Shown: piece after piece, positions 23,453 to 30,382 of the stretch
Position numbering within the stretch: position 1 is the stretch's first letter
How the letters are laid out: each line of letters starts with the position of its first letter
DNA from: Comamonas_F sp047606565
GTDB taxonomy: Bacteria > Pseudomonadota > Gammaproteobacteria > Burkholderiales > Burkholderiaceae_C
Assembly: GCA_047606565.1 (NCBI GenBank)
Contig: JASGEH010000005.1
Coordinates: forward strand, 1 to 30,382
DNA: 30,382 nucleotides
Direction of reading: 5' to 3'
The notes under the pieces: generated by a model
Told to the model about the DNA's origin: nothing
What the model saw: the letters and a program-made list of their open reading frames with translations, nothing else
Database searches by the model: none
Made by a program: the position numbers and the translations under genes

Positions 23453-25810
23453 GTGTCGTTCCCATCCGCGCATCAGGCGCCGCCGCCAGCGGACGCGCTC
23501 GCGCCGCACGCGGTGCAGGCCCTGCTCGCCGGCCATCATGCCGATCCCTTTGCCGTGCTCGGGCCGCACCGGATCGGGGCTGGCTGGGTGGTTCGCGCGC
23601 TGCTGCCGGGGGCCGTGGCGGTTGCGGTGCTGCCGCCGCGCGGCGCTGCCGTGGCGCTGCCGCGCTTGGCCGACGGCCTGTTCGCGGGCGCGGTGCCGGG
23701 CCTGGGCGAGAAAGACGGCGAGGCCGAGGCCTACCGCCTGCGCATCGACTGGGGCAGCCACGTCGCCGAGGCCGAGGACGCCTACCGTTTCGCCCCGCTG
23801 CTGGGCGACATCGACGCCTGGCTGCTGGCCGAGGGCACGCACGCGCGGCCCTACGAGCAACTGGGCGCGCACCCGGCCGTGGTCCAGGGCGTGGCCGGCA
23901 CGCGCTTTGCCGTCTGGGCGCCCAACGCGCGGCGCGTGGCCGTGGTCGGCGGCTTCAACGGCTGGGATGGTCGGCGCCACGGCATGCGCCGGCGCGGCGA
24001 AGTCGGCGTCTGGGAGATCTTCATCCCGCAAGTCGCCGTGGGCGATCTCTACAAGTACGAAATCCTGAGCGCGCAGGGCGAGCGGCTGGTCAAGGCCGAC
24101 CCCTTCGCCTTCGGCGCCGAGCTGCGCCCGCAGACCGCCTCGGTGGTGCGCGGCCTGCCGCCGCCGCAGGCCGCGCGCGCCGCCCTCAACGCCATCAACG
24201 CGCGCGAGGCGGCCATCAGCATCTACGAAGTGCACTTGGGTTCCTGGCGCCGCCACGCCGACGGCCGCTGGCTGAGCTACCGCGAGATCGCCGAGCAGCT
24301 GGTGCCCTACGCCGCAGCCATGGGCTTCACCCACCTCGAACTGCTGCCTTTGCACGAACACCCCTTCGACGGCTCCTGGGGCTACCAGCCCACCGCGCTG
24401 TACGCGCCCACTGCGCGCTTTGGCAGCGCCGAGGACCTGGCCGCGCTGGTGCGTGCCGCGCACGCGGTGGGCCTGGGGGTGATCCTGGACTGGGTGCCCG
24501 GCCACTTCCCGGCCGATGCGCACGCGCTGGCGCGCTTCGACGGCAGCCACCTGTTCGAATACGCCGACCCGCGCGAGGGCTTCCACCCGGACTGGAACAC
24601 GCTGATCTACAACTACGGCCGCACCGAGGTCGGCAACTACCTGGCGGCCAACGCGCTCTACTGGATCGAGCGCTTCGGCTTCGACGGCCTGCGCGTGGAC
24701 GCCGTCGCCTCCATGCTCTACCGCGACTACAGCCGCCCGCCCGGCCAGTGGCTGCCCAACAAGCTCGGCGGCCGCGAGAACCTGGAGGCGATCGACTTCC
24801 TGCGCCGCATGAACCGGCTAGTCGGCACCGAGCGCCCGGGCGCCATCACCGTGGCCGAGGAATCCACCTCCTTTCCCGGCACCACGCTGCCGCCCGAGGA
24901 TGGCGGGCTGGGCTTCCACTACAAATGGAACCTGGGCTGGATGAACGACACCCTGGCCTACCTGCGCGAGGACCCGATCTACCGCCGCCACCACCACGAC
25001 CGCCTGCGTTTCAGTCTGATGTACGCCTGGGCCGAGAACTTCGTGCTGCCGCTCTCGCACGACGAGGTGGTGCACGGCAAGGGCTCGCTGCTGGGCAAGA
25101 TGCCGGGCGATGCGTGGCAGCGCTTTGCCAACCTGCGCGCCTACTTCGGCTTCATGTGGGGGCATCCGGGCAAGAAACTGCTGTTCATGGGCGGCGAGTT
25201 CGCGCAGGACAGCGAATGGAATGCCGACGCCAGCCTGCCCTGGCAGCTGCTGGAGCAGCCGGCGCACGCCGGCGTGCAGCGCCTGGTGCGCGACCTCAAC
25301 GCCGTGCTGCGGCACTTCGCGGCGCTGCACGAGCAGGACCACGTGCCCGAGGGCTTCCAGTGGGTCTGCCACGAGGACGCCGCGCATTCGGTGCTGGCCT
25401 TTCTGCGGCGCGACCGCGCCGGGCGCTGCGTGCTGGTGGTCAACAACTTCACCCCCGTGGTGCGCGAGGGCTACCGCCTGGGCGTGCCGCTGGACGCCGC
25501 CAACGGCCGGCGCTGGCGCGAAGTCATCAACACCGACCTGGCCGTCTACGGCGGCAGCGGCGTCCACAACCCCGACCAGCGCAGCGCGCCCGTGGCCGCG
25601 CATGGCTTCGACCAGTCGCTGCTGCTCACGCTGCCGCCGCTGGCCACGCTGATGCTGGTGGCCGACGCCGAGTTCGAGGCCGTGCAGGCCCTGGTCGGCG
25701 CGGCCGGCGCTGCGTTTGAACCGGCGCCCGAACCCGAAGCCATCGTGCGTGCCGTCGCCGGCCCGGCCGAAGACGGCGTGGCCGCCCGCGCGCGCGGAGG
25801 TCGGCCATGA
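23453..25810 (+). CDS. glgB: 1,4-alpha-glucan branching enzyme
   Basis: 785 residues from GTG 23453, which has AGAGGGGG 8 nt upstream; GTG 23432 and TTG 23447 are alternatives. It makes alpha-1,6 branches in glycogen. An N-terminal domain with HHADPFAVLGPH, a CBM48 module (TRFAVWAPNARRVAVVGGFNGWDGR) and a GH13 catalytic domain follow in order. Catalytic residues are Asp416 (GLRVDAVASMLYRDYSR), Glu469 (VAEESTSFPGTT) and Asp537 (LSHDEVVHGKGS). After the usual C-terminal strands there is an extra Ala/Pro/Glu-rich tail of about 45 residues that is not typical. Its stop overlaps the glgX start by 4 nt. Confidence 0.96.
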   Translation: MSFPSAHQAPPPADALAPHAVQALLAGHHADPFAVLGPHRIGAGWVVRALLPGAVAVAVLPPRGAAVALPRLADGLFAGAVPGLGEKDGEAEAYRLRIDWGSHVAEAEDAYRFAPLLGDIDAWLLAEGTHARPYEQLGAHPAVVQGVAGTRFAVWAPNARRVAVVGGFNGWDGRRHGMRRRGEVGVWEIFIPQVAVGDLYKYEILSAQGERLVKADPFAFGAELRPQTASVVRGLPPPQAARAALNAINAREAAISIYEVHLGSWRRHADGRWLSYREIAEQLVPYAAAMGFTHLELLPLHEHPFDGSWGYQPTALYAPTARFGSAEDLAALVRAAHAVGLGVILDWVPGHFPADAHALARFDGSHLFEYADPREGFHPDWNTLIYNYGRTEVGNYLAANALYWIERFGFDGLRVDAVASMLYRDYSRPPGQWLPNKLGGRENLEAIDFLRRMNRLVGTERPGAITVAEESTSFPGTTLPPEDGGLGFHYKWNLGWMNDTLAYLREDPIYRRHHHDRLRFSLMYAWAENFVLPLSHDEVVHGKGSLLGKMPGDAWQRFANLRAYFGFMWGHPGKKLLFMGGEFAQDSEWNADASLPWQLLEQPAHAGVQRLVRDLNAVLRHFAALHEQDHVPEGFQWVCHEDAAHSVLAFLRRDRAGRCVLVVNNFTPVVREGYRLGVPLDAANGRRWREVINTDLAVYGGSGVHNPDQRSAPVAAHGFDQSLLLTLPPLATLMLVADAEFEAVQALVGAAGAAFEPAPEPEAIVRAVAGPAEDGVAARARGGRP

Positions 25811-28116
25811 AGCCCATGTACGCCGGCAGCCCCCGGCCGCTGGGCGCCAGCGTGGCCGGCGAGGACGGCCGCGAGGGCGTCAACTTCGCCGTCTGGGCGC
25901 CCGATGCGGTGCGCGTCGAGCTGTGCCTGTTCGATGCCGACGGCCTGATCGAGGAGGCCCGGCTCGACCTGCCGTGCTGCACCGGTGGCGTCTGGCACGG
26001 CTTCGTGCCCGGCGCCGGGGCCGGCCAGGTCTACGGCTACCGCGCGCACGGCCCCTGGGAGCCGGCCCAGGGCCATCGCTTCAACCCCGCCAAGCTGCTG
26101 CTCGACCCCTACGCGCAAGAAGTGGTGGGCCGCTACGGCTACGACGCCCAGGGCCAGCCGGCCGACCTCGGCCTTTACCTCGGCCACGACCCCGACGACC
26201 CGGCCTGGCCCGACGAGCGCGACAACGCCGGCGTCGCGCTGAAGGCGCGCGTGCCCGCCCCGGCGGTCCCTGCCCCGGCGGGCCTGGACGAGCCCGAAGA
26301 CGCCTCCCGCCCGCGCATCGCCGCCCACCGCGCGGTGCTCTACGAACTGCACGTCAAGGGCGCCACCCGGCTGCACCCGGGCGTGCCGCCGGCCCTGCGC
26401 GGCACCTACGCCGGGCTGGCGCACCCGGCCTTCATCGCGCACCTGCGCGGCCTGGGCGTGACCAGCGTGTCGCTGCTGCCGTTGCAGGCACGTGCCGACG
26501 AGCAGCGCCTGCAGCGGCTGGGCCTGGCCAACTACTGGGGCTATTCCACCATCGCCTGGCTGGCGCCCGAGCCGCGCTACGCGGCCGACGCCGCGCGCGC
26601 CGGCGACGAGTTCCGCGCCATGGTGCGCGCGCTGCACGCCGCCGGCATCGAGGTGCTGCTGGACATCGCCTTCAACCACTCGGCCGAGACCGACGAATGG
26701 GGCCCCACGCTGAGCCTGCGCGGCCTGGCCAACCGCCGCTACTACGTGCCGGGCTTTGCACCGGGTGAGCCGGCTGGCGCGCACGACCCGTCCGGTCCGC
26801 CCGGCGCCGCCTACGCCAACTGGACCGGCTGCGGCAACACGCTCGACTTCGGCGAGCCGCGCGTGGTCGAGCTGGCGCTGGCGGCGCTGCGGCACTGGGC
26901 CAGCCTGGGCGTCGACGGCTTTCGCTTCGACCTCGCCCCGGTGCTTGGCCGCGCCGGCGCGCAGGCGCCGGGCTTCTCGCGGCGCGCGCCCTTCTTCGCG
27001 GCGCTGCTGGCCGATGCCGGGCTGGCCCACCTCAAGCTGGTTGCGGAGCCCTGGGATCTCGGCCCGCAGGGCTACCAGCTCGGCGCCTTCCCGCCCGGCT
27101 GGGCCGAGTGGAACGACCGCTACCGCGACACCGTGCGCGCCTTCTGGCTGCACGAGGGCGGCGGCCCGGCCGCCACGCGCGGCGACCTGGCGCGGCGCTT
27201 CGCCGCCTCCAGCGACATCTTCCAGACCGACTGGCGCCAGCCCGCCGCCAGCGTCAACTTCGTCACCGCCCACGACGGCTTCACGCTGCGCGACCTGGTC
27301 AGCTACGGCCAGCGCCACAACCTCGCCAACGGCGAAGACAACCGCGACGGCCACGCCCACAACCTGAGCTGGAACGGCGGCGCCGAAGGCCCCAGCGACG
27401 ACCCCGGCGTGCAGGCCGTGCGCGCACGCCTGCAGCGCGCACTGGTGGCCACGCTGCTGCTGTCGCCGGGCACGCCGATGGTGCTGGCGGGCGACGAAAT
27501 CGGCCACAGCCAGCAGGGCAACAACAACGCCTACTGCCAGGACAACCCGACCACCTGGCTGGACTGGGCCGGCGCCGACGCCGATTTGCTGGCCTTCGTG
27601 GCGCGCTGCATCGCGCTGCGCCGCGCCATCCCGGCGCTGCAGTCCGGCGCCTGGCTGGCGCCGCTGGACCTGGCCGACCTGGCCCAGGGCCGCTGCACCC
27701 AGCCGCCGCCGCCCGAGGGGCTGTGGCAATCGGCCTGGTTGCGCCCGGACGGCCAGCCCATGCAGCCAGCCGACTGGCAGGCGCCCGGCGAGGGCGCGCT
27801 GGCGGTGGTGCTGCGGCACGCGGCCCGGGGCGAGGGCACTGACCCCGGCGATGGAGAAGACGACAGCGTGGGCGAGCGTCCCCCGCGCTTGTCGGCCGTG
27901 CTGCTGCTGTTCAACGCGGGCGACGCGCCGCACGACTTCGCGCTGCCCGCATCGCCGCCGGAACTGTCCTGGCACTGGCGCCTGGCCAGCGAGCAGCCGC
28001 GTGGCCTGCCGATGGCCGCGGGCGTCGGTGCCGGTGCTGACACCCACGTCCGGCTGCCGGCGCGCAGCCTGTGGCTGGCGCTGGCCGCCGCCGATGCGGC
28101 CCCACCTTTCACTTGA
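25807..28116 (+). CDS. glgX: Glycogen debranching enzyme GlgX
   Basis: 769 residues. It hydrolyses alpha-1,6 branches left after phosphorylase action on glycogen. It opens with a CBM48-like domain (VNFAVWAPDAVRVELCLFD, then VYGYRAHGPWEPAQGHRFNPAKLLLDPYA). The GH13 core has LYELHVKGATRLHPGVPPALRGTYAGL, nucleophile Asp375 (GFRFDLAP), acid/base Glu414 (VAEPWD) and Asp490 (TAHDGFTL), followed by NGEDNRDGH and AGDEIGHSQQGNNNAYCQDN. It is about 110 residues longer than E. coli GlgX, partly in a Pro/Ala loop near 155-170 and in the C-terminal part. GGAGG precedes the ATG, which overlaps the glgB stop; glgC follows after 9 nt. Confidence 0.96.
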   Translation: MKPMYAGSPRPLGASVAGEDGREGVNFAVWAPDAVRVELCLFDADGLIEEARLDLPCCTGGVWHGFVPGAGAGQVYGYRAHGPWEPAQGHRFNPAKLLLDPYAQEVVGRYGYDAQGQPADLGLYLGHDPDDPAWPDERDNAGVALKARVPAPAVPAPAGLDEPEDASRPRIAAHRAVLYELHVKGATRLHPGVPPALRGTYAGLAHPAFIAHLRGLGVTSVSLLPLQARADEQRLQRLGLANYWGYSTIAWLAPEPRYAADAARAGDEFRAMVRALHAAGIEVLLDIAFNHSAETDEWGPTLSLRGLANRRYYVPGFAPGEPAGAHDPSGPPGAAYANWTGCGNTLDFGEPRVVELALAALRHWASLGVDGFRFDLAPVLGRAGAQAPGFSRRAPFFAALLADAGLAHLKLVAEPWDLGPQGYQLGAFPPGWAEWNDRYRDTVRAFWLHEGGGPAATRGDLARRFAASSDIFQTDWRQPAASVNFVTAHDGFTLRDLVSYGQRHNLANGEDNRDGHAHNLSWNGGAEGPSDDPGVQAVRARLQRALVATLLLSPGTPMVLAGDEIGHSQQGNNNAYCQDNPTTWLDWAGADADLLAFVARCIALRRAIPALQSGAWLAPLDLADLAQGRCTQPPPPEGLWQSAWLRPDGQPMQPADWQAPGEGALAVVLRHAARGEGTDPGDGEDDSVGERPPRLSAVLLLFNAGDAPHDFALPASPPELSWHWRLASEQPRGLPMAAGVGAGADTHVRLPARSLWLALAAADAAPPFT

Positions 28117-28125
28117 GGAGACACC

Positions 28126-29412
28126 ATGTTCGACATTCAGGACGAAGCGCTCGCCGCCAGCAGCCAGACCCGCCAACTGACCCGCCGCACCCTGGCGCTG
28201 GTGCTGGCCGGCGGGCGCGGCTCGCGACTCAAGCAGCTCACCGACCGGCGCGCCAAGCCGGCTGTGTACTTCGGCGGCCAGTTCCGCATCATCGACTTCG
28301 CGCTCTCCAACTGCCTGAACTCGGGCATCCGGCGCATGGGCGTGGTCACGCAGTACAAGTCGCACTCGCTGCTGCGCCACCTGCAGCGCGGCTGGAGCTT
28401 TCTGCGCAACGAGCTCAACGAGTTCGTCGACCTGCTGCCGGCCCAGCAGCGCGTCGACGAGGAGCACTGGTATCGCGGCACCGCCGACGCGGTCTACCAG
28501 AACCTGGACATCATCCGCAACTCCAATCCGCCCGAGTACATCGTGGTGCTGGCCGGCGACCATGTCTACAAGATGGACTACTCGATCATGCTGATCGACC
28601 ACGTCAAGAGCGGGCGCGGCTGCACCGTGGGCTGCGTCGAGGTGCCGCGCCTGGAGGCCACCGCCTTCGGCGTGATGGCGGTTGACCGCGACCGCAACGT
28701 GACCGACTTCGTCGAGAAGCCAGCCGACCCGCCGGCCATGCCCGGGCGGCCCGATGTGGCGCTGGCCAGCATGGGCATCTACATCTTCGACGCCGAATAC
28801 CTCTACCGGCTGCTGGAGGAAGACATCCGCGACGCCACCTCGGCACACGACTTCGGCAAGGACATCGTGCCGCGCGCGGTGCGCGAGGGGCAGGCGCTGG
28901 CGCACCCCTTCACCCTCTCGTGCGTGCGCAGCGCGCCCGAGGGCGAGGCCTACTGGCGCGACGTCGGCACCCTCGACGCCTACTGGGCGGCCAACCTCGA
29001 CCTGGCCTCCATCACCCCCGCGCTCGACGTCTACGACCGCGACTGGCCGATCTGGACCTACCAGGAGCAACTGCCGCCGGCCAAGTTCACGCAGGACCGC
29101 AACGGCCAGCAGGGCAGCACCCTCAACACGGTGGTCAGCGGCGGCTGCATCGTCTCGGGCTCGCACGTCTCCAACTCGGTGCTGTTCTCCAACGTGCGCG
29201 TGCACTCGTTTTGCAACATCGACCAGTGCGTCATCCTGCCGCACGCCACGGTCGGGCGCTACTGCCGGCTGCGCAAGGTGGTGCTGGACCGGCGCTGCGT
29301 GCTGCCCGAGGGGCTGGTGATCGGCGAGGACCCGGTGGCCGACGCCGAGCGTTTCGAGCGCACCGAAAGCGGTGTCGTGCTGGTGACACGCAGCATGCTC
29401 AAGAATCTGTGA
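28126..29412 (+). CDS. glgC: Glucose-1-phosphate adenylyltransferase (ADP-glucose pyrophosphorylase)
   Basis: 428 residues. It makes ADP-glucose from ATP and glucose-1-phosphate, the committed step of glycogen synthesis. The nucleotidyltransferase domain has VLAGGRGSRLKQLTDRRAKPAVYFGG, FALSNCLNSGIRRMGVVTQYKSHSL, GTADAVYQN and the metal-site LAGDHVYKMDY. FVEKPADPP and EAYWRDVGTLDAYWAANLDL form the sugar site. A C-terminal left-handed beta-helix (about 320-428) carries the regulatory half, typically under fructose-1,6-bisphosphate/AMP control in bacteria. GAGGAG overlaps the glgX stop and lies 5 nt before the ATG. Two nucleotides separate its stop from glgA. Confidence 0.97.
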   Translation: MFDIQDEALAASSQTRQLTRRTLALVLAGGRGSRLKQLTDRRAKPAVYFGGQFRIIDFALSNCLNSGIRRMGVVTQYKSHSLLRHLQRGWSFLRNELNEFVDLLPAQQRVDEEHWYRGTADAVYQNLDIIRNSNPPEYIVVLAGDHVYKMDYSIMLIDHVKSGRGCTVGCVEVPRLEATAFGVMAVDRDRNVTDFVEKPADPPAMPGRPDVALASMGIYIFDAEYLYRLLEEDIRDATSAHDFGKDIVPRAVREGQALAHPFTLSCVRSAPEGEAYWRDVGTLDAYWAANLDLASITPALDVYDRDWPIWTYQEQLPPAKFTQDRNGQQGSTLNTVVSGGCIVSGSHVSNSVLFSNVRVHSFCNIDQCVILPHATVGRYCRLRKVVLDRRCVLPEGLVIGEDPVADAERFERTESGVVLVTRSMLKNL

Positions 29413-29414
29413 CC

Positions 29415-30382
29415 ATGGCTTCTTCGACCCCCCGAAAAAAAGTGGCTGCCCAGCCGGCCCCGCGCGCCACGCCACTGGTGCGTCCCTCTGCGGCTCCTGC
29501 TGATCTGGCCGGGCCCGCACCCGTGCCCGAACCCGGCCCGCGCGTGCTGCACGTCTGCGCCGAGCTCTATCCGCTGCTCAAGACCGGCGGCCTGGCCGAC
29601 GTGACCGGCGCGCTGCCGGCCGCGCTGCAGCGCGTGGGCTGCCAGGCGCGCGTGCTGCTGCCGGGCTTTCCCGCCGTGCTGGCCGGGCTGGCCGGCGCCA
29701 GCGAGGTGGCGCGGCTGCGCGTGCCGTGGAGTACCGTCTGGGGCGAGCCGGCCGAGGCGCGGCTGTTGTTCGGCTGGCTGCGCGATACCGAGGGGCCAGG
29801 CGGCAGCGAGGCCGAGGGCAGTGCGCCGGTCGGCCTGTACGTGATCGATGCGCCTTTCCTCTACGACCGGCCCGGCAACCCCTATGCCGACGCGCGCCAG
29901 CAGCCCTATGGCGACAACCACCGCCGCTTCGCGCTGCTGGGCTGGGTCGCCGCGCAACTGGCTCAGGGCCTCGACAGCCTGTGGCGCGCCGAAGTGCTGC
30001 ACAGCCACGACTGGCACGCCGGGCTGGCCTCGGCCTACCTGGCGGCGGCGCGCCAGCAGCGCGGCCAGGCCATTGCCGCCAGCGTCTTCACCATCCACAA
30101 CCTGGCCTACCAGGGGCTGTTCGCGCCGCACCACCTCGCCGAGACGGCGCTGCCGGTGTCCTTCTTCAACGCCGAGGGGCTGGAGTTCTTCGGCCAGATC
30201 TCCTACCTGAAGGCCGGACTGGTCTACAGCGACCGCATCACCACCGTCAGCCCGACCTATGCGCGCGAGATCCAGACGCCCGAGCAGGGCCATGGGCTCG
30301 ACGGCCTGCTGCGCGCGCGCGCGGGCGACGTGCGCGGCATTCTCAACGGCGTCGACGGCCGGGTCTGGAACCCGGCGGCCGA
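29415..30382 (+). CDS. glgA: Glycogen synthase (5' part)
   Basis: The frame is open from ATG 29415 to the window edge (about 322 residues; a full enzyme is near 500). It adds glucose from ADP-glucose to glycogen. The GT5 start VLHVCAELYPLLKTGGLADVTGALPAAL holds the ADP-glucose-binding KTGGL; VLHSHDWHAGLASAYLAAA, FTIHNLAYQGLF, the EFFGQISYLKAGLVYSDRITTVSPTYAREI segment and GILNGVDGRVWNP follow. About 42 Pro/Ala-rich residues with a basic RKK precede the first conserved strand, an unusual N-terminal extension. There is no Shine-Dalgarno, so translation is probably coupled to glgC, 2 nt upstream. Confidence 0.96.
   Translation, partial: MASSTPRKKVAAQPAPRATPLVRPSAAPADLAGPAPVPEPGPRVLHVCAELYPLLKTGGLADVTGALPAALQRVGCQARVLLPGFPAVLAGLAGASEVARLRVPWSTVWGEPAEARLLFGWLRDTEGPGGSEAEGSAPVGLYVIDAPFLYDRPGNPYADARQQPYGDNHRRFALLGWVAAQLAQGLDSLWRAEVLHSHDWHAGLASAYLAAARQQRGQAIAASVFTIHNLAYQGLFAPHHLAETALPVSFFNAEGLEFFGQISYLKAGLVYSDRITTVSPTYAREIQTPEQGHGLDGLLRARAGDVRGILNGVDGRVWNPAA

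Overview
GC-rich chromosomal DNA of a betaproteobacterium, most likely Burkholderiales and probably Comamonadaceae. This rests on recX followed by sucC-sucD-terC, a Bug/TctC-type binding protein, and a Comamonadaceae-style C-run/G-run intergenic hairpin element. The genus cannot be named from sequence alone. I saw no rRNA, tRNA, insertion sequence, phage gene or CRISPR array.

Layout. (1) 1-4.7 kb, housekeeping: 3' part of recX, a type-2 argC on the opposite strand, sucC-sucD (succinyl-CoA synthetase) with a strong terminator, and a TerC-family membrane protein. (2) 4.7-8.8 kb, small accessory genes: a CHMI-family tautomerase, a YghU-type glutathione transferase, a Bug-type solute-binding protein, a divergent Spy/CpxP-like periplasmic protein ending in a bidirectional UUCG-loop terminator, and a secreted lipocalin-like protein. 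(3) 8.8-11.2 kb: a leftward operon of a YieH-like HAD phosphatase, a double GNAT acetyltransferase and a second HAD phosphatase, joined by ATGA overlaps. It is headed by a 21-codon stub that reads like the first residues of a LysR regulator.

(4) 11.4-21.4 kb, sugar-acid catabolism: rightward dgoK-dgoA-dgoD (D-galactonate to pyruvate and glyceraldehyde-3-phosphate) converges on a leftward group, idnO, dctP, dctQ, dctM, a second dctP, idnD (TRAP uptake plus 5-keto-aldonate redox enzymes). A divergent FadR-type GntR regulator follows. Putative operators include a GT-N3-AC palindrome in the idnO/gntR gap and a LacI-type palindrome in front of the TRAP genes. (5) 21.5-30.4 kb, alpha-glucan metabolism: a GH13 alpha-glucosidase, then tightly packed glgB-glgX-glgC-glgA, with glgA cut by the window end.

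Most of the window is conventional. The points most worth a second look are the decapitated LysR stub coupled to the HAD/GNAT operon next to an otherwise regulator-less dgo operon, the two paralogous TRAP binding proteins sharing one permease, and the palindromic sites in the sugar-acid region. I found no convincing wholly new system.
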